Origin: Streptomyces viridiviolaceus
GTDB taxonomy: Bacteria > Actinomycetota > Actinomycetes > Streptomycetales > Streptomycetaceae
Assembly: GCF_014650995.1 (NCBI RefSeq)
Contig: NZ_BMWA01000009.1
Location: 233,611 to 297,610, forward strand
Length of the DNA stretch: 64,000 nt
Direction: 5' to 3'
Shown here: positions 8,244 to 16,261 of the stretch, piece after piece
Position numbering within the stretch: position 1 is the stretch's first letter
Layout: each line of letters starts with the position of its first letter
Notes under the pieces: model-generated
Told to the model about the DNA's origin: nothing
The model's database searches: none
What the model saw: only the letters and a program-made list of their open reading frames with translations
Program-made: the position numbers and the translations under genes

Positions 8244-8443
8244 ACGGTCATCGACTCGGCAAATTCAGGTAAAAGCTGATGCATAACGCGAATCCACCTT
8301 TTGCGACATAAACATGCCTGCATAAGAATCGGTAGGTCTTGCCCTTGGAGGTGCGCCATGTCCGCTCCCGGCCCGGCCCTCACCCACCGCGACACGATTC
8401 CGGCAGAACGAGGACCCCGTTCGGTCCGTATCACCACCAGGGC

Positions 8444-8535
8444 ACCTACGGAGCTGCCGTCGCCAACGCGGTGCACCACGCCACGGGGCGGCGGATACGC
8501 AAGCTGCCGATCACGGTCGAGGAACTCATCCGAGC
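8444..8535 (+). pseudogene. Relic of the 3' end of a xanthine-dehydrogenase-type molybdopterin subunit gene
   Basis: The frame reads TYGAAVANAVHHATGRRIRK then LPITVEEL. This matches the sequence that ends the large molybdopterin subunit of xanthine dehydrogenase/aldehyde oxidase family proteins (A-ANAV-HATG-R-R-LPIT--KL). No molybdopterin domain lies upstream and a short cofactor-free stub could not work, so it is read as a remnant left by a deletion. It is in frame with the following phosphatase gene, which has its own start and ribosome site at 8606. Confidence 0.6.
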
Positions 8536-8605
8536 GCGTGCGCTCCCCTCGGGGAATCCGAAGGGGAAGCCGTACCGGAGGAAGCACGTCGGAAGGCGGA
8601 CGCGC

Positions 8606-10336
8606 ATGGAAGCAGCGGACTCCGCCCGCGATACGGACGACCTGGACCTGGGGAACGACGTCGCCCCGGCTCTGCGGGCCCTGCTGACCGACTCGGTCGT
8701 CGGTCTCGCGGTCTGGGACACCGGCCTGCGGTGCATCTGGGCCAACGACGCTCTCGAACGCTATGACGGAATTCCCAGGGAGCAGCGCCTGGGCCGCCCA
8801 CCACGGGACTCCCTGACCGGAGACGCCGGTCAACTGGAAACCCTCGTACGCCGGGTGCTGGCCGACGGCCACTGCGTGACGGGCCGTGAGTACCGCGTTC
8901 CGTCGGCCGTGGGGCAGCGACGGGACCGTGCCTTCTCTGCCTCCTTCGTACGCCTGCACACCGCTGACGGCCGCCCCCTCGGTGTGTGCATGCTGACGCT
9001 GGTCGTCACCGACCGGCGGTGGGCCGGGGACCGCCTGGCGGTGGTGAGCGAGGCCGGTGCGCGCGTCGGCACCACGCTGGACGTCACGCGCACGGCACAG
9101 GAACTGGCCGACTACACCGTGCCGTTGATCGCCGACTACGTGACCGTCGACCTCACGGAGTCGGTGCGACTCGGCGAGGAGCCGCTGGACCGGCTGGGCC
9201 CCTCCTGCGGTCGCGTCCCCAAGTTCAGGCGGGCGGGCCGGGCCTCGATCCACACCGGTGCCCCGGAGTCGCTGTGGTCACCCGGCGAGGTGGTGTACGT
9301 CCCCGAGACGTCGCCGTTCACGCAGGTGCTGTACACGGGCCGCCCCCTGCTGGAACCCCGGCTCGACACCTCGCACGACAGCTGGCTGGCCAGGGACCCG
9401 GCGCGGGCCGCGAAGATCCGCGAGTACGGCATGCACTCGCTGCTGATCCTGCCCGTACACGCCCGAGGCGTCCTTCTGGGCGTGGCGGTCTTCGTACGGA
9501 CATCGAACCCGACGCCATTCGACGAGAACGACCAGCTTCTTGCCGAGGAGTTGGTGGCCCGGGCCGCACTGAGCCTGGACAACGCCCGCCGGTACACCCG
9601 TGAACGGAACACGGCCCTCACCCTCCAGCGAAGCCTGCTGCCGCGGCGGGTGCACGGCGGCACCGCCATGGAAGTGGCCGCCCGCTACCTTCCCGCGGAA
9701 GCCGAGGACAGCGTCGGCGGCGACTGGTTCGACGTCATCGGGCTGTCCGGCGGACGCCTGGCCCTCGTCGTGGGCGACGTGGTGGGACACGGCGTCACCG
9801 CGGCGGCGACCATGGGGAGACTGCGTACGGCGATCCGCACGCTCGCGGACCTGGACCTACCTCCGGGGGAGCTGCTGACCAGGCTGGACCGCACGTTCAT
9901 CCGGCTGACCGAGGACGAGGAGGCAGCCGACCACACAGAGATCCCGTCGATGGGCGCCACCTGCGTCTACGCCGTCTATGATCCCGCCGTCCGCAGATGC
10001 ACGCTGGCGCTGGCCGGCCATCCCCCGCCCGCCGTGGTCCCCCCGGACAGCGGCGTCTCGTTCCCGGACCTGCCGCACGGCACTCCCCTCGGTCTCGGGA
10101 TGCTGGGGTTCCCGTCCGCGGAACTGGAACTACCTGCGGGCAGCCTGCTCGCCCTGTTCAGCGACGGCCTCGTCGAGGACCGTCACCAGGACATCGACGT
10201 CGGTATGCAGCGAGTGGGACGGGCTCTCACCCAGCACGTCCCGTCCCTCGAGGATCTCTGCACGGCCGTGATCGACACGTTGCCCACCGCGACTCCGGCC
10301 GACGACGTCACCCTGCTCCTGGCCCGTGGACTGTGA
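8606..10336 (+). CDS. PAS-GAF-PP2C (SpoIIE-type) serine phosphatase
   Basis: 576 residues from ATG at 8606, chosen because GGAAGG lies nine bases upstream; the same frame stays open further left only because of the gene relic there. Residues about 20-130 form a PAS sensor (LLTDSVVGLAVWDTGLRCIW), about 165-330 a GAF domain, and about 345-575 the PP2C phosphatase with metal-binding GGDWFD, GDVVGHG and a final DDVTLLLARGL. These enzymes usually remove phosphate from anti-anti-sigma factors of the STAS type and so release sigma factors under stress. No kinase domain or partner gene is adjacent. Confidence 0.93.
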   Translation: MEAADSARDTDDLDLGNDVAPALRALLTDSVVGLAVWDTGLRCIWANDALERYDGIPREQRLGRPPRDSLTGDAGQLETLVRRVLADGHCVTGREYRVPSAVGQRRDRAFSASFVRLHTADGRPLGVCMLTLVVTDRRWAGDRLAVVSEAGARVGTTLDVTRTAQELADYTVPLIADYVTVDLTESVRLGEEPLDRLGPSCGRVPKFRRAGRASIHTGAPESLWSPGEVVYVPETSPFTQVLYTGRPLLEPRLDTSHDSWLARDPARAAKIREYGMHSLLILPVHARGVLLGVAVFVRTSNPTPFDENDQLLAEELVARAALSLDNARRYTRERNTALTLQRSLLPRRVHGGTAMEVAARYLPAEAEDSVGGDWFDVIGLSGGRLALVVGDVVGHGVTAAATMGRLRTAIRTLADLDLPPGELLTRLDRTFIRLTEDEEAADHTEIPSMGATCVYAVYDPAVRRCTLALAGHPPPAVVPPDSGVSFPDLPHGTPLGLGMLGFPSAELELPAGSLLALFSDGLVEDRHQDIDVGMQRVGRALTQHVPSLEDLCTAVIDTLPTATPADDVTLLLARGL

Positions 10337-10560
10337 CGCGTCCGGCAGGCACGGTGCCGGTCTCATGCCGGCCGGCCGCGCCCGGTCAGGGACGTGACGA
10401 GCGCCGTGGCGATGTCCCGCAGTTCGTCGGGTCCGTGGTGCGCCCGTTCCACGACCGCCGGCCCGCGGAGGCGCGGACGCGGCTCAGGCAGGCGCTGCCG
10501 ACGCCGGCCGGGCCTTCTCGACAGCGCCCGCAGCGCGGATCAGGACCCGGGCCACTCTTG

Positions 10561-11355
10561 TCAGGCGCCGGCGCCGCCGTCGACCGGCAGGATCGCGCCG
10601 GTCACGTACGAGGCGCGGTCGCTGAGCAGCCACGCGGCCGCCTCGGCGATCTGCCGGGGCTCGGCCATGTGACCGAGCGGGATCGCCGCGGTCATCTGCT
10701 CGACGATGCCGGGAGTCGCCGCCTCCCAGGTGTCGATCATCTCCGTGGAGGTGCCACCGGGGGTGATGCCGTTGACCCGGATACGGTCACCGGCCCAGTT
10801 CACCGCGGCGGTCTCGGTGAGGCTGTTGAGCGCGCGCTTCATGGCGCCGTAGGCGGGCAGAGCGGGGTTCGCGCGGCGGCTGCCGATGCTGGAGGTGTTG
10901 ACGATCGCCCCGCCGCCGTTCTTCCGCATGAGAGCGGCCTGGGCGTTCATGGCGGTCCAGTGCGCGCGGAAGTTCACGGCGAACTGCTCGTCGATGTCCT
11001 CGTCGCTGGTGGTGTGGACCGGGCCGAACTGCTGCTGGGGGACCGCGCCGTTGTTGAAGGCGCCATCCAGCCGTCCGTGCAGCATTTCGACGTGGTCGAC
11101 CGCGGCGCGGATGCTCGCCGGGTCGGCGAGGTCCATGGTGACGGCGTCGGCGACGCCGCCGTCGGCGCGGATCTCCTTCACGATGGTCTCGAGGGCGTCG
11201 GTGCTGCGGGCGGCGAGCACGACAGTGGCGCCCTCGGAGGTGAAGAGCCGGGCTGCGGCGGCCCCGATGCCGCGGCTGGCACCGGTGATGAAGATGATCT
11301 TGCCGGTGAGCAGGTCGACCGGTGCGCTGTCGGTGGTGTTCGTGTTGTTCGTCAT
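10561..11355 (-). CDS. Short-chain dehydrogenase/reductase (divergent from an XRE gene)
   Basis: 264 residues from ATG at 11355. Motifs: TGASRGIGAAA, NNGA in place of the usual NNAG, VNTSSIG with the catalytic serine, and YGAMK with the catalytic Tyr and Lys, then NGITPGG. An SDR oxidoreductase acting on an unknown carbonyl compound. Its start lies 85 bases from a divergent MmyB-type regulator, the same arrangement repeated at 14053-15899, so that regulator probably controls it. Confidence 0.9.
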   Translation of the reverse strand: MTNNTNTTDSAPVDLLTGKIIFITGASRGIGAAAARLFTSEGATVVLAARSTDALETIVKEIRADGGVADAVTMDLADPASIRAAVDHVEMLHGRLDGAFNNGAVPQQQFGPVHTTSDEDIDEQFAVNFRAHWTAMNAQAALMRKNGGGAIVNTSSIGSRRANPALPAYGAMKRALNSLTETAAVNWAGDRIRVNGITPGGTSTEMIDTWEAATPGIVEQMTAAIPLGHMAEPRQIAEAAAWLLSDRASYVTGAILPVDGGAGA

Positions 11356-11440
11356 GGCAGCAGCGTCCGACCGGCTGCCGGCCGGATACAGGCACAGGCT
11401 GTACCAGGATCCACGGCCGGGCGGCGCGCACACTGGGAGT

Positions 11441-12292
11441 ATGGACAAGCAGGAGCTCGGGGCGTTCCTCCGCAGCCGCCGCGAGCGGCTCCGGCCACAG
11501 GACGTCGGCCTCCCCTCCGGCCCGCGTCGGCGCACACCAGGTCTTCGCCGCGAGGAAGTAGCGGTCCTCGCGCACATCTCCACCGAGTACTACATCCGCC
11601 TCGAACAGGGCCGGGCGCCACGCCCCTCGGGCGACGTCCTGGCCGCGATCGCGGGCGCGCTGCGGCTCACCGACGCGGAGTCAGACCACCTCCACGTCCT
11701 CGCGGGCACCGCGCCGAACCGTACCGGACTGCACCGGCGCGACGTCCGCCCGAGCATCCTCGCGCTCCTTCAGCGGCTGCCGCAGACGGCCGGCTTCGTG
11801 ATGTCCGCCGCGTGCGAGGTCCTCGCCTGGAACGACCTCGCGGCCGCGCTCATGGAGGACTTTGCCCCGCTCGCCCCCGAGGACCGCAACCTCGCGCGCC
11901 GGGCCTTCCCTGGGCCGCAGCGCGCCGATGAGACGCTCTACGGGATCTCCGACGCCGCCGAGTTCCGGCTGAGCGTCGTGATGCAGCTCCACACCACCCT
12001 CGCCCGCTACCCCTCCGATCCCGCGGTGACAGGTCTCGTCGGCGAACTCCGCGATGCCAGCCCTGACTTCGCCCGCCTCTGGGAACGACACGACGTACAG
12101 ACCGCGCCGATGCTCACGAAGACCTTCCGCCACTCAGCCGTCGGGGAGATCACCGTCGACTGCGACACGCTCACCCTCACCGACCGTGACCAGTACCTCG
12201 TCCTCTTCAGCGCGCCGTCGGGGTCCCCCGGGGCCGACGCCCTGGCCCTGCTGAACCTCCTGGGAACACAGGCCAGTCACTACATGCCGTAG
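11441..12292 (+). CDS. XRE-family regulator with MmyB-like ligand-binding domain
   Basis: 283 residues from ATG at 11441; GGGAG lies only one base ahead, so a leaderless transcript is possible. Residues 1-70 are an XRE helix-turn-helix with the subfamily signature LGAFLRSRRERLRPQDVGLP and TPGLRREEVA, followed by YYIRLEQGR. Residues from about 100 form the MmyB-type PAS-like domain. Such proteins commonly control a divergent SDR gene, as here. Confidence 0.9.
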   Translation: MDKQELGAFLRSRRERLRPQDVGLPSGPRRRTPGLRREEVAVLAHISTEYYIRLEQGRAPRPSGDVLAAIAGALRLTDAESDHLHVLAGTAPNRTGLHRRDVRPSILALLQRLPQTAGFVMSAACEVLAWNDLAAALMEDFAPLAPEDRNLARRAFPGPQRADETLYGISDAAEFRLSVVMQLHTTLARYPSDPAVTGLVGELRDASPDFARLWERHDVQTAPMLTKTFRHSAVGEITVDCDTLTLTDRDQYLVLFSAPSGSPGADALALLNLLGTQASHYMP

Positions 12293-12343
12293 CGCCACAG
12301 CCAGCCACCGCGAACACCATCGCCGACTGCGCGACATTCGGGA

Positions 12344-12470
12344 GTGTCCGAGAGGGCCTGGGCGAAGAAGCTGAGCGGCGAGGACCGGTGCGGCCTGACC
12401 GCGCTGTCCTGGTCCAACGTCAACCCGTGCGGCACCTTCCGCCTGGACGTCGAGTACGGGGACGCGACGC
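12344..12470 (+). pseudogene. Probable relic of a Tn3-family transposase C-terminus
   Basis: The frame reads LSGEDRCGLTALSWSNVNP then CGTFRLDVE. This resembles the end of actinobacterial Tn3-type transposases (LT-LFWSNVNPYGTFRLDM), with the usual tyrosine changed to cysteine. Nothing of the catalytic domain is left. The match is from memory and short, so it is only probable. Confidence 0.45.
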
Positions 12471-12492
12471 AGAGCGTCGCTGATCTCACCGA

Positions 12493-12733
12493 CCCCGGTG
12501 GAACGAGGCCGTGTGGCGGGCGCTCGACCTGATACGGGCCTACGTCGACCGCGACGGCACCGCGAGCGACCGCATCCGCACCATGGCCTTCTCCAGCGTC
12601 GCCCTCCAGCTCGCCGCGGCCGTCCAGCACTTCCTGACGCGGTGGGCAGTTGGTACAAGGGAACGAAATCCGGCGCAGCGGATGCCCGCCCGGACAAACC
12701 CCTGGTGTCCTGGCTCAGGCACCAGCCGCGAAA
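12493..12733 (+). pseudogene. Degraded coding fragment, unrecognised
   Basis: From about 12493 to 12650 one frame shows strong Streptomyces codon bias (NEAVWRALDLIRAYVDRD, then IRTMAFSSVALQLAAAVQHF). Bias then drops and a different frame carries a plausible tail (SWYKGTKSGAADARPDKPLV) to TAG at 12731-12733. There is no good start. It looks like a frameshifted fragment beside the Tn3 relic; I do not recognise the protein. Confidence 0.35.
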
Positions 12734-12841
12734 GTAGGTCGCGCAGCCCAGCTGGGCCCAGCCGAGGGCCGCCGGGTGCGATCGGCGGCGGCCCTCGGTT
12801 TCAAGGTGTGGTCTTGGCCGAATGACGGCCGGTGGGTGCGG

Positions 12842-13072
12842 TCAGGCGTCGCTGGTGTCGGTCGGTATCGCCTCACCGAGCATGGCGAGGGTCAGCACGT
12901 TGCCGGAGATGCCCCAGCCGCCGTCGGCGACTTCTTCGACCAGCACCATGGTGTTGTTGCGGGCGCGCTCGCCGTAGATCTCGACGTACAGCTCGGTGGT
13001 GCGGGTGACGATCTCCTCCTTCTGCTTCGGGGTGAGGGTCTTCTCGGGGACCTTGAAGTTCGCGAAAGGCAT
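12842..13072 (-). CDS. 4-oxalocrotonate tautomerase-like protein
   Basis: 76 residues from ATG at 13072, with AAGGAA upstream. The second residue is proline (MPFANFKVPEKTLTPKQKEE), which after Met removal becomes the catalytic Pro1 of the tautomerase superfamily. The length and the helix VTRTTELYVEIYG fit the 4-OT/MIF fold, and NNTMVLVEEV supplies the central strand. It probably interconverts keto and enol forms of a small acid. It lies 29 bases beyond a frameshifted SDR gene in the same direction and was probably in its operon. Confidence 0.88.
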   Translation of the reverse strand: MPFANFKVPEKTLTPKQKEEIVTRTTELYVEIYGERARNNTMVLVEEVADGGWGISGNVLTLAMLGEAIPTDTSDA

Positions 13073-13101
13073 GGCTGGTTGTTCCTTCTCTCAGTGGGGC
13101 G

Positions 13102-14011
13102 TTACAAGGAGCTGCCTGCGGTGAGCAGGCTGTCCAGCCCGATGCGGCGGAAGAAGTCGGCGCGACCGCGGTCGGCGACCGCGGAGACGACTTCGCTGCC
13201 GTCTCGGCTGGGATCCACGTGGGTGCGCAGCGGCGGAGTGCCGTGCGGCATCGCGACCAAGCGCACGACGGCTTCAGCGGCCTCGGTCACATCGGCGTCC
13301 GGAGGGATGAGCGCGGCCAGACGCTTGCCCAGATCGTCCATCACAGGTTGGTGACGCTGGTCGTAGGCTTCGGCACCATCACGGTCCGCGGGGGCGCCGG
13401 CGTTGGCGAAGTGGTTGGTGCCGGTGGTGAACGCACCGGGCACCACGATCGCGGTGTCGATGCCGAACGGGAGCACCTCGGCGGCGTAGCTGACGGCCAG
13501 CGCGTCCATCGCGGCCTTGGCTGCGAAGTACGGGGCCAGGAACGGGGGGCAGCCGCCGCGGGTGCTGGAGCTGCCGATCCACACCAGCAGCCCCGAGCCC
13601 TGCTCACGCGACTTCGGCAGGGCGGCGCGGTTGACGCGTTGGGTACCCAGGACGTTCACGTCGTACAGGTCCGCGAGTTGCTTGGCGGTGAACGCCTCGG
13701 CGGCACCCAGGACCATGTGTCCGGCGTTGTGCACGACCACGTCCAGCCGGCCGCGCTCGGCGAAGATCCGGTCGACTGCGGCGTCGGCGGAGTCCTGGCA
13801 GGTGACGTCCAGCTCGACGGCGTGCACGTCGACCTGGTGGTCGGTGCCGTAGCGCACCAGGCCGGCCACCGCGGTCGCGTTACGGGTCGCGATCTGGCGG
13901 ATGCCCGCGTACACGGTGACCGGCGAGGGCCAGAGCACGCACGGACAGCGCTCCGATGCCGCTGGAGGCCCCGGTGACCAGGGTGACCTTTCCGGCGTCG
14001 TCGTTCCTCAT
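13102..14011 (-). pseudogene. Short-chain dehydrogenase gene broken by a frameshift near its start
   Basis: From ATG at 14011 the first 32 codons give a normal SDR start (KVTLVTGASSGIGALSVRAL). At 13915 the frame slips: GGTCAC is followed by one extra C before GTGTACGCGGGC, whereas the family would have an -AGHTVYAGIR- continuation. From there the other frame runs to the end with YFAAK, VVHNAG and a normal C-terminus. A GTG at 13938 would yield a protein without the TGxxxGIG cofactor loop. Either two bases were lost (CACACC to CACC) or the read has an error. Confidence 0.8.
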
Positions 14012-14052
14012 GACAGGGTCTCTCGTTGATCGATGGGGTGGCTGCGGACGGT

Positions 14053-14835
14053 TCAGATGATTCCGCCGTTGGCGCGGACGACCTGTCCGTTGATCCAGTG
14101 GCCGGCCGGGGAGGCCAGGAACGCGACGACCTCGGCGATGTCGGCCGGGGTACCGAGGCGCTCCAGCGGGGGCTGGGCGGCCAGGCGGGCAATGGTCTCC
14201 TCGTCCTTGCCGTCCAGGAACAGATCGGTGGCCGTGGGGCCGGGCGCGACGGCGTTGGCGGTGACGTCCCGGCCCCGCAACTCCCGGGCCAGGATCAGCG
14301 TCAGCGCCTCGACCGCACCCTTGCTGGCGGAGTACGCGCCGTAGTTCGGGAAGGCCAGCCCCACCACGGACGTGGAGAACGTCACAATCGCACCGCCGCG
14401 GCGCACCCGGCGGGCGGCCTGCTGGACGACGACGAACGTGCCGCGAATGTTGGTGCGGTGCAGGTCGTCCAGGACGGCCAGGTCCAGCTCGGCGATCGGC
14501 GCCATGTGTGCCCGCCCGGCCGCGTGCACGACGACGTCGACACCGCCGAACTCCGCCTCGGCCGCGTCGAACAGAGCCGCGACGGCGTGCTCGTCGGCGA
14601 CGTCGGCGCGCACTGCGATCGCCCGGACACCACCGGTGATGGCCTCCTTCACGGCTGCTTCGGCCTCGTCCTGGTTGCCGGCATAGCCGACCACGACGGC
14701 GTACCCGTCGACGGCCAGCCGGCCGACGGTCTGGCGGCCGATGCCGCGCGAGCCGCCTGTGACGATCGCGACCCGGGGTGGGACGGAGGGCTGGGCCGGG
14801 GCAGCGATCCCGTCGGGGGAAGTGGGAATAGGCAT
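14053..14835 (-). CDS. Short-chain dehydrogenase/reductase (divergent from the second XRE gene)
   Basis: 260 residues from ATG at 14835, AGGAG seven bases upstream. SDR motifs: TGGSRGIGRQT, VVHAAGRA, TFSTSVVG with the catalytic Ser, YSASK, and APGPTATDLF. The C-terminus GQVVRANGGII is typical. It heads a leftward set with the frameshifted SDR (41 bases away) and the tautomerase, and it faces an MmyB-type regulator across a repeat-containing promoter region. The substrate is unknown. Confidence 0.92.
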   Translation of the reverse strand: MPIPTSPDGIAAPAQPSVPPRVAIVTGGSRGIGRQTVGRLAVDGYAVVVGYAGNQDEAEAAVKEAITGGVRAIAVRADVADEHAVAALFDAAEAEFGGVDVVVHAAGRAHMAPIAELDLAVLDDLHRTNIRGTFVVVQQAARRVRRGGAIVTFSTSVVGLAFPNYGAYSASKGAVEALTLILARELRGRDVTANAVAPGPTATDLFLDGKDEETIARLAAQPPLERLGTPADIAEVVAFLASPAGHWINGQVVRANGGII

Positions 14836-14921
14836 TGTTGACTCCTGTGGTGAATGCGGGTCGGGCCGCGGTCTCGCCGTCGCCCTGCGGCGTCCTCCAC
14901 GATCGGCCGGTCCCTCACCCC

Positions 14922-14964
14922 TAGCCAGGGCTGCGTTTACCCAGGGGATGCCACCCCCTGGCTA
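14922..14964. promoter_or_regulatory. Repeat cluster between SDR and XRE genes, probable operator
   Basis: TAGCCAGGG (14922-14930) and CCCTGGCTA (14956-14964) are perfect inverted arms 25 bases apart, and between them CCAGGGG (14941-14947) pairs with CCCCTGG (14955-14961). The CCAGGG element therefore occurs three times inside 43 bases, 30 bases before the XRE start. A dimeric regulator could use it to control both genes. Confidence 0.55.
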
Positions 14965-14993
14965 CGGCCTGGCACGCGAGCGACCATGAAGGG

Positions 14994-15899
14994 GTGAACC
15001 TTCCCGAGCTCGGCGCCTTCCTCAGGACACGCCGCGACCGCATCCGCCCCGCCGAGGTCGGTCTCCCCCAGGGCCCGCGCCGGCGCGTCCCCGGGCTGCG
15101 CCGCGAGGAAGTCGCCCAGCTGGCAGGGCTGTCGGCCGACTACTACACCGAGCTGGAACGCGGCAGCGCAAAGAACGGGGTGCAGCCCTCGGCCCAGACC
15201 CTGGCCGCCCTCGCCCGAGCCCTGCGCCTGAACGTCGACGAGCGCGACCACCTGTTTCACCTGGCCGAGCGGCCGGTCCCCCCGTCGGCACACGGACCGT
15301 CGGCACACGTGCAGCCCGCGCTCCTCGGACTGTTGGACCGGCTGTCCAACACCCCCGCGCGCGTCATCACCGACCTGCACGAAACCCTGGTGGAAAACGA
15401 CCTGGCCCGGGACCTGCTCGGCAAGTCCCCGGCACACCGCGGACCGGCGGCGAGCTTCGTGTACCGCTGGTTCACCGACCCACAGACCCGCGAGAGGTAC
15501 CCGGTCGAGGACCACCCGCACCACTCCCGGGTGTTCGTGGCCGACCTCCAGGCAGCGGCCGCCCGCCGCGGCCGGGACGCGGAGGTCACGAGGATGATCG
15601 CCGTGCTACGCCGCCGTAGCCCGGAGTTCGCAGCCCTCTGGGACACCCACGACGTCGCGGTGCGCCGCAAGGACCACAAGAAGATCGTCCACCCCACGCT
15701 CGGCGTCATCGAACTCGACTGCTACAACCTCCTCAGCGAGGACGGACGCCAACGCCTGCTGTGGTTCACCGCGCCGCCCGGAAGCCGGGGAGCCGAGCAG
15801 CTGGAACTGCTGTCCGTCGTAGGAACCCAGGACCTGAGCGTCCCCGAGGGCACGGCACCGGAGGGGTTGTCCGCGGCGGAATCAGGAAGGCAGCGCTGA
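14994..15899 (+). CDS. XRE-family regulator with MmyB-like ligand-binding domain (second copy)
   Basis: 301 residues from GTG at 14994 behind AAGGG. The N-terminus LGAFLRTRRDRIRPAEVGLP, PGLRREEVAQLAG and YYTELERG gives the same XRE subfamily as the gene at 11441; the C-terminal PAS-like region has YRWFTDP and HTLGV-like strands around the putative ligand site. It is a paralogue, not a copy, of the first module. It likely controls the divergent SDR set. Confidence 0.9.
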   Translation: MNLPELGAFLRTRRDRIRPAEVGLPQGPRRRVPGLRREEVAQLAGLSADYYTELERGSAKNGVQPSAQTLAALARALRLNVDERDHLFHLAERPVPPSAHGPSAHVQPALLGLLDRLSNTPARVITDLHETLVENDLARDLLGKSPAHRGPAASFVYRWFTDPQTRERYPVEDHPHHSRVFVADLQAAAARRGRDAEVTRMIAVLRRRSPEFAALWDTHDVAVRRKDHKKIVHPTLGVIELDCYNLLSEDGRQRLLWFTAPPGSRGAEQLELLSVVGTQDLSVPEGTAPEGLSAAESGRQR

Positions 15900-16089
15900 C
15901 CCGCGCCTGCGAGGACGCCAGGGGCTGTCCGATCAAGACGTGGCGACCCTCTCCCAGCACAGGTGGTTTCCGGCCCGGGACTCACGATGACGCACGTCCG
16001 CTCACGCAAACGGCCCCGGACGAGCAGTCCGAGGCCGAGCAGTTGCCCTCCCTGGGGGAGAAACCCCAGGTCAAAGCCGCAACGCGTTG

Positions 16090-16162
16090 TGCCCCCGGCA
16101 GGATTCGAACCTGCGACACCCGCTTTAGGAGAGCGGTGCTCTATCCCCTGAGCTACGAAGGC
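16090..16162 (-). tRNA. tRNA-Arg (anticodon CCT)
   Basis: A full cloverleaf reads on the minus strand: acceptor GCCTTCG with CGGGGGC, D arm from TAGCTCAGGGG, anticodon loop CTCCTAA giving CCT for codon AGG, T arm GCAGG-TTCGAAT-CCTGC and discriminator A. CCA is not encoded. Acceptor pairs 4 and 5 are both U-G. The 3' end faces the accessory patch at 10.5-16 kb. Confidence 0.95.
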
Positions 16163-16261
16163 CAGCGATGGCACGGTGTGGTTGTGCCACCGGCGACAGT
16201 GTAGCGGGTGGCGTCGTGATCGCAGGGGGGGTCCGGCGCGGTGGCCGGTGGGGGAGGGGCG

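Noticed and set aside
8339..8605. Start of the PP2C phosphatase at ATG 8339
   Set aside because: The added residues include an XDH-like relic and no sensor fold; ATG 8606 has GGAAGG at the right distance.
10337..10560. Possible short minus-strand coding remnant (ERAHHGPDELRDIATALVT) ending at 10363
   Set aside because: It has reasonable codon bias but no start, no ribosome site and no family that I recognise, so it was left out of the features.
15900..16089. Possible insertion-sequence end downstream of the second XRE gene (GGGGCTGTCCGATCAAGACG)
   Set aside because: No inverted partner or transposase frame is visible; the stretch also has a weak hairpin (16011-16036) better read as a terminator.
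16090..16162. Attachment-site duplication of the tRNA-Arg 3' end
   Set aside because: I looked for a second copy of the GGATTCGAAC region leftward and found none, so no intact integrative element is called.
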